Of a stretch of DNA of 64,000 bases, positions 17,516 through 25,580 are shown one piece after another (position 1 is the stretch's first letter; each line of letters opens with the position of its first letter). Location: assembly GCA_034717695.1 (NCBI GenBank), contig JAYELS010000005.1, positions 124,001-188,000 on the forward strand, read 5' to 3'. A program made the position numbers and the translations under genes. Source of the stretch: NAT127 sp034717695 (GTDB lineage Bacteria; Pseudomonadota; Gammaproteobacteria; Pseudomonadales; Porticoccaceae). The notes below the pieces were generated by a model. It worked only from the letters and a program-made list of their open reading frames with translations, was not told the origin of the DNA and ran no database searches.

Positions 17516-17592
17516 TGCCGTAACCCATCGCCGCCCGAGTACGGGACCATGCGTTTCACCCCCCGCCCACGGCCCCGCGCCACCGCGCCTCC

Positions 17593-20250
17593 ATGACCGT
17601 CGCCAACCTGCCGGCCCTGTTGCAGAACGCCGCGCTGCTGTTGGCCATGGTGGTGGTGTACGACATCGCCACCCGCCGCCAGCCCCTCGACAATCTGGCG
17701 GGCCAACTGAGCGCCGGGGCGCTGATAGGCCTGATCGGCGCCGCCATCATCCACACCAGCTTTCCCTTCGAGTCGGGGATAGTGTTCGACACCCGCTCGG
17801 TGCTGATGGCGGTGTGCGGCCTGTTCCTGGGGCTGGTGCCCACCCTGGTGGCCATCGCCGTGACGGTGGTGTTCCGCCTCGCGGAGGGCGGCGCCGCACT
17901 CACCGGCATACTGGTGATCCTCAGCTCCGCCGCCATCGGCCTCGCCTGGCGGCGCTGGCGCAAGGGGTCCCTGGGGGACATCGGCTTCACCGAACTGTAC
18001 CGCTGCGGCCTGGCGGTGCACCTGGCGATGCTGGCGCTGATGTTCACCCTGCCGGGGGAGGACACCCCCTGGCGAGTGCTGTCCGCCATCGGCCTGCCGG
18101 TGATGCTGATCCACCCCCTCGCCACCGCCGCCCTCGGGGCAATATTCGCCAACCGCCTGCAGCGGGAGGCCCTCAAGCAGTCCCTGGAGCAGGAGCGCCA
18201 CCTGCTCCAGCTGTTGTTTGCCTCGCTGCCCGACCTGGTGTGGCTGAAGGACCCAGCCGGCCGCTACCAGGCCTGCAATCCGCGCCTCGGCGCCCTGTTC
18301 GGCGCGGCGCCTGAGCGCATCATCGGCAACACCGACCACGACTTCGTCGACAAGGCCACCGCCGATCACTTCCGCCACTGCGACCGGCTGGTGATGGAAT
18401 CCCGCCAGCCACTGACCTACGAGGAGTGGGTGACCTTCGCCAGCGACGGCCACCGGGAACTGCTTGAAACCACCAAGATTCCCCTGTTCGACACCGGCGG
18501 CAACATCAGCGGCGTGCTGGGCATGGGCCACGACATCTCCGCCCGCAAGCACGTCGAGCAGCAGTTGCGCCAGCTGGCCCAGGCGGTGGAGCAGAGTACC
18601 GAGAGCATCGTCATCACCAACACCGCCGGGGACATCGAGTACGTCAACGACGCTTTCGTGGCCAGCTCCGGCTACGATCGCGACGAGGTGCGCGGCCGCA
18701 ACTCGCGGCTGCTGCAATCCGGCAAGACACCGCCGGAGTACCACGCCGCCCTGTGGGCCAACCTGGCGGCGGGGCGCAGCTGGCGGGGCGAATTCCACAA
18801 CCGCCGCAAGAACGGCGAGGAATACATCGAGTCCGCCATCATCAGCCCCATCCGCCAGCCCGACGGCACCATCACCCACTACCTGGCGGTGAAGCAGGAC
18901 ATCACCCACCAGAAGGCCGCCCAGGCCCGCATCGAACACCTCGCCCACTACGACGAACTCACCGCCCTGCCCAACCGGGCGCTGCTCACCGAGCGCCTTC
19001 AGACCCTGCTGGCCCTGTCCCAGCGCCAGCGCCACCAGGGCGCCCTGATCATCGTCAACCTCGACCACTTCAAGACCGTCAACGAAGCCCGCGGCATCGC
19101 CTTCGGCGACGCCATCCTGCAGCTGGCCGGGGCGCGGCTGCAGTCCCTGGCGGGGGACGGCGACACGGTGGCGCGGCTCTCCGCGGACGAGTTCGCGGTG
19201 CTACTGCCGGACCTGAGCCCCCACCGGGCGGAGGACACCGGCCAGCACGCCGAGGCCACCGCCGAGAATATCCACGCCGCCTTCCAGCGCCCCCTGGAGA
19301 TTGACGGCGAAACGGTCACCCTGTCGGTGTCCATGGGCATCACCCTGTTCCCCGAGGCCCCGGAGGAGAGCGCCGAGGATGTCATCAGCCGCGCCGACAC
19401 CGCCCTCCACCGGGCCAAGGCGGCGGGGGGCAACCACAGCGCCTTCTTCGAGACCGCCATGGGGGTTCAGGCCAAGGCCCGCTACGGCCTGGAGAAGGAC
19501 CTGCGGGCAGGTCTCAAGGACGGCCAGCTGGCGGTGTATCTGCAATCCCAGGTGGACCGGGACGGCCAGGTGGTGGCGGCCGAGGCGCTACTGCGCTGGC
19601 AGCACCCGGAGCGGGGCCTGGTGCCGCCCTCACTGTTCATCCCCATCGCCGAGCAGTCGGACCTGATCGTCGAGCTGGGGGCCTGGGTGCTGGAGGAGGT
19701 CTGCCGGCTGATCGCCGCCCAGCAGGAGCAGGGCCGGTGCCTGCGCATCGCGGTCAACCTCTCCCCCCGCCAGTTCCGCAAGGCCGGCTTCGTGCCCTGG
19801 CTCAAGAACCTGCTGGCGACCACCGGCGCCGATCCGGGGCACCTGACCCTCGAAGTCACCGAGGGCCTGATGATCGACAACATGGACATGGTGGTGGGCA
19901 AGATGCACGACATCGCCGCCCTCGGGGTGCGCTTCTCGGTGGACGACTTCGGCACCGGCTACTCGTCCCTGGCCTACCTCAAGCGCCTGCCGATCCGGGA
20001 GGTGAAGATCGACAAGAGTTTCGTCCAGGACCTGCCGGACGACCGGGACGACGCCGTGCTGGTGGACACCATCCTCGCCATCGCCCGCCACCTCAACCTG
20101 GCGGTGGTGGCGGAGGGGGTGGAAACCCCCGCCCAGGCGGATTTCCTCAATGCCCGGGGCAATGTCATCCACCAGGGCTTTCTGTTCGCCCGCCCGCGGC
20201 CCGCCGGGGAGTGGCTCGACAGCTGGATCGCCGGGGACCGCGAGGGATGA
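17593..20250 (+). CDS. Membrane PAS-PAS-GGDEF-EAL cyclic di-GMP phosphodiesterase
   Basis: The 885-residue protein starts with a LytS/YhcK-type five-helix membrane sensor (about 1-195; FDTRSVLMAVCGLFLGLVPT is characteristic). Two PAS domains follow (about 209-318 and 330-440). The GGDEF domain is degenerate, with SADEF at 530-534, so it is probably catalytically dead. The EAL domain is intact: EAL at 664-666, DDFGTGYSSL and AEGVET are present, so it should hydrolyse cyclic di-GMP, perhaps activated by GTP bound to the dead GGDEF. The ribosome site is weak. The stop overlaps the deaminase start (ATGA). Confidence 0.93.
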   Translation: MTVANLPALLQNAALLLAMVVVYDIATRRQPLDNLAGQLSAGALIGLIGAAIIHTSFPFESGIVFDTRSVLMAVCGLFLGLVPTLVAIAVTVVFRLAEGGAALTGILVILSSAAIGLAWRRWRKGSLGDIGFTELYRCGLAVHLAMLALMFTLPGEDTPWRVLSAIGLPVMLIHPLATAALGAIFANRLQREALKQSLEQERHLLQLLFASLPDLVWLKDPAGRYQACNPRLGALFGAAPERIIGNTDHDFVDKATADHFRHCDRLVMESRQPLTYEEWVTFASDGHRELLETTKIPLFDTGGNISGVLGMGHDISARKHVEQQLRQLAQAVEQSTESIVITNTAGDIEYVNDAFVASSGYDRDEVRGRNSRLLQSGKTPPEYHAALWANLAAGRSWRGEFHNRRKNGEEYIESAIISPIRQPDGTITHYLAVKQDITHQKAAQARIEHLAHYDELTALPNRALLTERLQTLLALSQRQRHQGALIIVNLDHFKTVNEARGIAFGDAILQLAGARLQSLAGDGDTVARLSADEFAVLLPDLSPHRAEDTGQHAEATAENIHAAFQRPLEIDGETVTLSVSMGITLFPEAPEESAEDVISRADTALHRAKAAGGNHSAFFETAMGVQAKARYGLEKDLRAGLKDGQLAVYLQSQVDRDGQVVAAEALLRWQHPERGLVPPSLFIPIAEQSDLIVELGAWVLEEVCRLIAAQQEQGRCLRIAVNLSPRQFRKAGFVPWLKNLLATTGADPGHLTLEVTEGLMIDNMDMVVGKMHDIAALGVRFSVDDFGTGYSSLAYLKRLPIREVKIDKSFVQDLPDDRDDAVLVDTILAIARHLNLAVVAEGVETPAQADFLNARGNVIHQGFLFARPRPAGEWLDSWIAGDREG

Positions 20251-20798
20251 GGGGCAACCGGATCGCCCTCGACTTGCCCCCCTGGCTCGCCGAGCTCAAT
20301 CGCGCACCGCGCCGGTTCGCCGGCCTCCCCGAGGCGATGGCGTTCGCGGTGGACGCCGCCCGCCGCAACATAGCCGACGGCGGCGGCCCCTTCGGCGCCC
20401 TGGTCGTGGATGACGGGTTGCGTCTAGTGGCCGTTGGCGCCAACCGGGTGGTGCCGCTGCACGGCTCCATCCTCCACGCCGAGATGCTCGCCCTGCTCCT
20501 CGCCCAGCGGCGCCTCGGCAGTCACGATCTCGCCAGTCTCGGGGACTACAGCCTGGTCACCAGCTGCGCCCCCTGCGCCATGTGCCTCGGCGCCATCCCC
20601 TTCGCCGGGGTGCGCCGGGTGCTGTGCGGCGCCCGGGGGGAGGACGCCGAGGCCATCGGCTTCGACGAGGGGGACAAGCCGGAGCGCTGGGCGGACAAGC
20701 TGCGCGCCCGGGGCATCGCCGTGGAGGAGGATCTGGGGCGTGACGGGGCCGTGGCGGTACTGAACGCCTACCGGGCCGGGAGCGGTGTCATTTATTGA
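20247..20798 (+). CDS. Cytidine/guanine-type nucleoside deaminase
   Basis: The 183-residue protein starts at the ATG at 20247, overlapping the EAL gene by 4 bp. It shows the zinc deaminase signature: HAE with the catalytic glutamate (SILHAEMLAL) and the cysteine pair CAPCAMC. GGGPFGALVV matches guanine deaminase/TadA-like members. The substrate (guanine, cytosine or another nucleobase) cannot be told. Coupling to a GTP/cyclic di-GMP gene may be fortuitous. Confidence 0.87.
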   Translation: MRGNRIALDLPPWLAELNRAPRRFAGLPEAMAFAVDAARRNIADGGGPFGALVVDDGLRLVAVGANRVVPLHGSILHAEMLALLLAQRRLGSHDLASLGDYSLVTSCAPCAMCLGAIPFAGVRRVLCGARGEDAEAIGFDEGDKPERWADKLRARGIAVEEDLGRDGAVAVLNAYRAGSGVIY

Positions 20799-20825
20799 CG
20801 GAGCGGGGGGCGAACCCGGGCCCCC

Positions 20826-21842
20826 TCAGCCGCGCCCCATTGCCCTCGCCACCAGCGCGCGAAAGGTCGCCCGATCCCGCTCCCGCTCCACCGCAAGGCT
20901 CAGGGTTTCCAGGTCCACCACCCGCCCGCCGTCCTCGATCAGCCGGTAGGTGAACACGTGGGGGCGATCGTCCCGCAGCCACTCGAAGGCCTGGCCGTAG
21001 CGCAGGTCGCGGAAGTACAGCTCGCCGGCCTCCTCCACCACCTGGTAGTAGCCGTCGGACACCTTGACCAGATCCCGCACCACCGGCGCGTCCCGGTGGC
21101 CGTCCAGCAGCTCGCCGTTGCGGGGGAAGGGGATGAAATCGGCGGGGCTCTCGCCATCCAGCAGGGAATGGAAACCCACCCGGTAGCCGTCGTCGGTCTC
21201 GGCGATGGCCCGCCACAGCAGGCTGTTGAACATGGTGGGCTTGACGAACAGGCGGCGGTACTCGATGCCCTGGGCGGCAAGGCCATCCTTGAACTGCCCC
21301 GTCACCCACTGCTTGGTCGCCAGGGTGGCGCCGAGGTAGAGGGACGACAACACGATCCCCGCCACTGCCAAGCGGGTGCGCGCCACCCGCTCCCGGGCAA
21401 GCCACGGCAGCGCCACCAGCGCCAGCAACAGCGGCAAGGTGTAGAGGGGGTCGATCACCGAAATAGTGGCGAGGGCGAAGCTGTGGTCGCTGAAGGGCAG
21501 CAACAGTTGAATGCCGTAGGAGGTGAAGGCGTCGAGGGTGAGGTGGCTGGCCAATACCCCGCCACAGACCAGCGCCCAGCGCCGCCACCCGGGCGCCGGC
21601 ATCCAGCGGGCCAGCAGGGCGCCGAGGGCGAGGGCCGCGAGGGCGGCAAACAGCAGGGAGTGGGTGATGCCCCGGTGGAAGGTGAGGGCCGCCGCGTCCC
21701 CGAGCAGGTGGCCGATGGGGACGTCGATATCCGGCACCAGGGCCACGGCAGCGCCGGCCACCAGGGCGCGGTTGCCGAGCTGGCGACCCAGGGCGCACTG
21801 GCCGATGGCGGCCCCCAGGAGGGCGTGGGACAGGGTATCCAT
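20826..21842 (-). CDS. Membrane-bound metal-dependent hydrolase (DUF457/YdjM type)
   Basis: The 338-residue protein begins MDTLSHALLGAAIG. I chose the ATG at 21842 because GAGAG lies 6 nt upstream; the ATG two codons earlier almost touches it. Family hallmarks are the N-terminal DTLSHALLG, the segment PDIDVPIGHLLGD, the HRGITHS motif with metal-binding histidines, and SHLTLDAFTSYG, spread over about five membrane helices. The C-terminal 150 residues are a soluble domain common in longer members. Proteins of this family are induced by DNA damage in E. coli, but their activity is unproved. Confidence 0.88.
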   Translation of the reverse strand: MDTLSHALLGAAIGQCALGRQLGNRALVAGAAVALVPDIDVPIGHLLGDAAALTFHRGITHSLLFAALAALALGALLARWMPAPGWRRWALVCGGVLASHLTLDAFTSYGIQLLLPFSDHSFALATISVIDPLYTLPLLLALVALPWLARERVARTRLAVAGIVLSSLYLGATLATKQWVTGQFKDGLAAQGIEYRRLFVKPTMFNSLLWRAIAETDDGYRVGFHSLLDGESPADFIPFPRNGELLDGHRDAPVVRDLVKVSDGYYQVVEEAGELYFRDLRYGQAFEWLRDDRPHVFTYRLIEDGGRVVDLETLSLAVERERDRATFRALVARAMGRG

Positions 21843-21963
21843 GGGCATCTCTCGCAGCGGAAAGCCGCGATCATAGCAAGCCCCGCCCGCTTCTTGGGCA
21901 CGGGCCGCGGCGCTGGCATACTGCGCCCCCTGTCCAACCTACCCGCAACACGGCGAAAACACC

Positions 21964-22443
21964 ATGAAACTTGTACTGCTCGGCAATGCCGGCGCCGGCA
22001 AGAGCACCCTGGCGCGGCGGCTGATGGGGGGGCGCGACATCCCCCGCCTGTCCCTCGACGAGATCGCCTGGGACGAGGGCCCCACCCGCAAACCCCTGGC
22101 GGAGAGCATCGCCCTGCTGGAGGACTTCGTCGCCCGCCACCCCGAATGGATCATCGAGGGCTGCTACGGCGACCTGATCGCCGCCGCCCTGCCCCACTGC
22201 GAGGAGTTGCGCTTCCTCAACCCCGGGGTGGAGGTCTGCGTCGCCCATTGCCTCGCCCGGCCCTGGGAGCCGGAGAAATTCCCCAGCCCCGAGGCGCAGC
22301 GCGCCACACTCGACTACCTGGTGGGCTGGGTGCGGGCCTACGAAACCCGGGACGACGAATACGGCCTCACCCGCCACCGGGCGCTGTACGACACCTTCAA
22401 AGGCCCCAAGCGGGAATACCGGACCCCCGCGGACTACGACTGA
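21964..22443 (+). CDS. Small P-loop kinase (adenylate/shikimate kinase-like)
   Basis: The 159-residue protein has a Walker A loop at residues 8-15 (GNAGAGKS), then LSLDEIAWDEG and EWIIEGCYGDL, which fit the topology-modulation/adenylate-kinase-like (FlaR-type) family. No full lid domain is present. It would phosphorylate a small molecule of unknown identity. It is monocistronic and followed by the REP array. Confidence 0.8.
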   Translation: MKLVLLGNAGAGKSTLARRLMGGRDIPRLSLDEIAWDEGPTRKPLAESIALLEDFVARHPEWIIEGCYGDLIAAALPHCEELRFLNPGVEVCVAHCLARPWEPEKFPSPEAQRATLDYLVGWVRAYETRDDEYGLTRHRALYDTFKGPKREYRTPADYD

Positions 22444-22474
22444 GCCCCAGGGCGGCGCTTGGCGATTCATCCGC

Positions 22475-22767
22475 GGCGGATGACGCTGCGCTTTTCCGCC
22501 CCACACTCACCTCCACCGTAGGACCGAAGAGGCGCAGCCGTCATCGGCCGGCGGCTACCCCCATTGACCGGCAGAGCATCCACGGCGGATGACGCTGCGC
22601 TTTTCCGCCCCACACTCACCTCCACCGTAGGGCCGAAGAGGCGCAGCCGTCATCGGCCGATGGCTACCCCCATTGACCGGCAGAGCGTCCACGGCGGATG
22701 ACGCTGCGCTTTTCCGCCCTACATTCACCTCCACCGTAGGGCCGAAGAGGCGCAGCCGTCATCGGCC
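22475..22767. repeat. Three tandem 109-bp units of inverted REP-like elements (BIME-like array)
   Basis: Units begin at 22475, 22584 and 22693, an exact 109-bp period with few substitutions. Each unit contains two opposed REP-like motifs. The leftward one reads GTAGGGCGGA...TCCGCC (22693-22722 in unit 3; units 1 and 2 read GTGG at the tip). The rightward one reads GTAGGGCCGA...TCGGCC (22736-22767). Each begins with a GTAG-type tetranucleotide and can fold on itself, and the two can also pair with each other. This matches the GTAG-headed REP class mobilised by RAYT transposases. The rest of the 22444-22800 gap holds no gene. Confidence 0.8.
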
Positions 22768-22800
22768 AGCGGCCATCGCCTTTCGCGCCGGAGGCCCGGG

Positions 22801-23898
22801 TCAGAGCACTTCCGCCACCAGCCGCCCGGTGTCGTGGTCCTCGTAGGCGGTGGTGAGGCGCAGGTGGTTGAGGACGTTGATCTCCCAGCCGTAGTTGACC
22901 ACCGGGGTGGTGAGCCAGCCGTAGTAGACGCCCCACACCAGGGTGCGCCGGTACTCGGCCCAGGCGGTGTCGAACGCTGGCGGGTTGCGCACCCCCAGCT
23001 CGGCGAGGCGCGCCAGGTAGCCGCGCAGCAGTTCCTCCTCGTGGTTGCGGCGCTGCTCGATGGACAGGGCGGTGGTGATCAGATAGTTGACGTCGTGCAT
23101 GCAGTAGCCCCGCACCATCAGCTGCCAGTCGAGAAAGCCGCCCCTGTCCCCGGGCAACAGGTAGGTATTGCCCAGGTGGGTATCGCCGTGGAGGAGGGTC
23201 TGGGGCAGGGTCGCCTGGTGCCGTTGCACCGCCATCATGCCGGCGCGCATTTCCGCCCCGGTGGTGCGCAGGCGCTGGACCATCTCCCGCTTGAAGTTCT
23301 CGCTGTCGATCTCGTGCTGGATCAGGGGCGTGGCCGCCTCGTTCTGCAGGGTGATGATGGCCCCCCGCACATGGGACTGCACCCAGGCCATGTCGGTGGC
23401 AAAGCGGGGGCTCTCCCAGTAGCTGGCGTGGAGCCTGGCGAGCTGCTCCAGAAGCGCCCGCACCTGGGCCAGGTTGATGGCCTCGGTGACATTGGGGAAG
23501 TGGGCGCCGCGCCGGGTCAGGTCCTCCAGCAGCAGGCCGAACTGGCCGGTCTCCGGGTCGTAGCTGCCCCCGAGGGTCAGGGGCGCCTCCATGTCCAGGG
23601 CCGGGCGCAGGCGGTTGTAGAAATTCACCTCGTTCTCGTAGAAGGGGGCGAGCAGCTTGCTCTGGTCCCGGGCGAGCTTCAGCACCACCCGGCCGGGCAG
23701 CCCTTCCCCGGTGCCCGGGGCGTAGTGAAGATCGAGCACGGCGCGGGCGGCGGTGGACACCATGGCGTCGCCGTAGGCCTTGGATTCCACCACGGCGAAG
23801 CGCTCCACCCGGGTGCCGGGGTGGAGGCGCTGGATGGTGGCGGTGAGCAGTTCGGGGGTAAGTTCGCCGATATCGACGGGGAAGTAAGTCTCGGTCAT
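22801..23898 (-). CDS. APH-fold phosphotransferase of unknown substrate
   Basis: The 365-residue kinase-like protein has the aminoglycoside-phosphotransferase catalytic loop HGDTHLGNTY and the metal-binding Asp in GGFLDWQLM. The N-terminal lobe contains VVLKLARDQSKL. The closest architecture is the ecdysteroid-kinase-like/DUF1679 group found in many actinobacteria and marine gammaproteobacteria, where substrates are unknown. It is not diagnostic of antibiotic resistance. It follows the antiporter gene by 30 bp on the same strand, with an AGGAG ribosome site. Confidence 0.83.
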   Translation of the reverse strand: MTETYFPVDIGELTPELLTATIQRLHPGTRVERFAVVESKAYGDAMVSTAARAVLDLHYAPGTGEGLPGRVVLKLARDQSKLLAPFYENEVNFYNRLRPALDMEAPLTLGGSYDPETGQFGLLLEDLTRRGAHFPNVTEAINLAQVRALLEQLARLHASYWESPRFATDMAWVQSHVRGAIITLQNEAATPLIQHEIDSENFKREMVQRLRTTGAEMRAGMMAVQRHQATLPQTLLHGDTHLGNTYLLPGDRGGFLDWQLMVRGYCMHDVNYLITTALSIEQRRNHEEELLRGYLARLAELGVRNPPAFDTAWAEYRRTLVWGVYYGWLTTPVVNYGWEINVLNHLRLTTAYEDHDTGRLVAEVL

Positions 23899-23928
23899 GG
23901 GAAGCTCCTGTTGTTATGGTGGGGGAAT

Positions 23929-25482
23929 TCAGTCCGGCAGGCGGGGGCAGTGGCGCGCCACCCGCTCGGCGAGGCCGACGCCGGCCTCGGACATGGTGAG
24001 GTAGGTGTAGTCGGCGCCCGCCTCCTGGATGCGCCGGGCGATGTCGTCGAACATGGCGTGGGACACGATGAGGCCCTCGAAGCCCCGCTCCCGCAACTTG
24101 CGGGTGGCGATGGTCTTGGCCTCGGCGTCGTTCATGGCGAGCACCACGGCGCCGACCCGGGGCATCGACAGGGTCTGCCAAAAGAGCTGGTCCTCGGCAT
24201 CGGCGAACAGTACCCGGCGGCCCTCGTCCTGGCTCTTCTTGACCATCGCCGGGTCGGAGTCGAGGCCGGCGACAAAGTAGCCCTTGCCGTCGAGGTGGTC
24301 GTAGGCGGCGCGCCCGGTGCGACCCATGCCGAGGATCAGAATCTCCGCCTGGCCGAGGGAGACCGGCTGTTCGTCCGGGTGGCGGATATTGCGCTCCAGG
24401 GGCACCAGGTAGCGGGCGAGGCGTTCGTAGAGGGGGTGGGCCAGGCGGTTCAGGGGCGCCGACACCACGAACGACAGGGCCACGGTGATGGCGAGGGGAA
24501 TCAGCCAATCCGGCAGCACCACGCTGGCGACGATCAAGCCGAATTCGCTGTAGTTGGTGAGGCTGACGCTGCTGAGGAAGGCGCTGCGCGCCCGGAGCTT
24601 GAAGAACAGAAAGAGGAAGAAAAAAAGCACGCCCTTGAGGGGCAGTACCAGGGCCATCACCAGGGCGAACAGCAGGGCGTCATTATCGGGCAGGCCGCCG
24701 ATGCCGATCTGCAGGAAGAAACCCACCAGGAACACCTCCTTGATGCTCCACAGGGCATTGGACAGCTCCACCGCCCGCCGGTGGCCGGCGAGCAGGGCGC
24801 CGAAGGCCAGGGCCCCAAGCTCCGAGCTGAGCCCCAGGGATTCGAAGCCCGCGCCCCCCACCACCAGGGCGAGGAGGAGGCCCAGCAGCACCAGCAGTTC
24901 CTCGTGGCCGCTGGTGTCGAGCAGCACATAGAACACCGGCCGCAACAGCGGCAGGGCGAGAATCAGCAGCGCCCAGGCGGAGGGCGCGGTGCCGCTGGCG
25001 ATGCTCATCACCACCAGGGCGATCAGGTCCTGCATCACCAGCACGCCGATGGCCACCCGGCCGTGGAAGGCCCGCAGCTCCCGCTTGCCCTCCAGCACCT
25101 TGGCGGCCAGCACGGTACTGGAGAAGGACAGCGCCACCGCCAGCAACAGGGCGTCCCGGGTGGAAATATCGAGGATCGCCAGGATGGCGGGGAGGAAGAT
25201 CAGCGACGCCACCACGAAATGGAGGAGACTGCCGCCGATCACCTCGGGGCGCACCAGATTGCGGGCCTTGAGTTTCAGCCCCACGGTGAAGAGCAGCAGC
25301 AACACCCCGAGATGGGCGATATGGCCGAGGGCGGCGCTGTCCCGGGGGCCGATGCCGAAGCGGTCCCCCACCGCCGCCAGGGCGAAGCCCGCGGCGAGAT
25401 ACCCCACCAGCGGCGGCAGGCCGATGCCCCGCACACCAAAGCCGAGTACAAAGGCAAAGACAATCCATACCGCTTCGATCAT
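23929..25482 (-). CDS. Kef-type cation/proton antiporter with TrkA-N (RCK) domain
   Basis: The 517-residue protein starts at the ATG at 25482, where AGGA lies 6 nt upstream; a TTG two codons earlier is less likely. About twelve membrane helices form the CPA2 antiporter core (VLLLLFTVGLKL, LSFSSTVLAAKVLE, MQDLIAL). The final 130 residues form a Rossmann RCK/TrkA-N domain (ILGMGRTGRAAYD, GLDSDP, GRRVLFADAED). It would exchange K+ or Na+ for protons, gated by a nucleotide. It sits 98 bp after the P-type ATPase gene in the same orientation, suggesting a cation-homeostasis operon. Confidence 0.92.
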   Translation of the reverse strand: MIEAVWIVFAFVLGFGVRGIGLPPLVGYLAAGFALAAVGDRFGIGPRDSAALGHIAHLGVLLLLFTVGLKLKARNLVRPEVIGGSLLHFVVASLIFLPAILAILDISTRDALLLAVALSFSSTVLAAKVLEGKRELRAFHGRVAIGVLVMQDLIALVVMSIASGTAPSAWALLILALPLLRPVFYVLLDTSGHEELLVLLGLLLALVVGGAGFESLGLSSELGALAFGALLAGHRRAVELSNALWSIKEVFLVGFFLQIGIGGLPDNDALLFALVMALVLPLKGVLFFFLFLFFKLRARSAFLSSVSLTNYSEFGLIVASVVLPDWLIPLAITVALSFVVSAPLNRLAHPLYERLARYLVPLERNIRHPDEQPVSLGQAEILILGMGRTGRAAYDHLDGKGYFVAGLDSDPAMVKKSQDEGRRVLFADAEDQLFWQTLSMPRVGAVVLAMNDAEAKTIATRKLRERGFEGLIVSHAMFDDIARRIQEAGADYTYLTMSEAGVGLAERVARHCPRLPD

Positions 25483-25580
25483 GGCCAATCCTGTCGGGGT
25501 CGAGGGCCGTCGAAGGGCGCCCGGCTATCGTGAAAAGGTGGCATTGTAGCGCGAATGCCGGGCGCCGATTCAGCTTCCGA

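Noticed and set aside
20803..20825. G-run/C-run hairpin as a terminator between the deaminase and the DUF457 gene
   Set aside because: The possible stem is interrupted, and no T-run follows on either strand.
22475..22767. CRISPR array
   Set aside because: Units are 109 bp, nearly identical throughout with no unique spacers, and contain inverted REP motifs.
22801..23898. Antibiotic resistance gene (aminoglycoside phosphotransferase)
   Set aside because: Only the broad APH fold is present; length and flanking motifs fit the ecdysteroid-kinase-like group of unknown substrate.
22834..25533. Long rightward frame opposite the phosphotransferase and antiporter
   Set aside because: No recognisable motif and repetitive Gln/His/Gly content; it is an antisense shadow.
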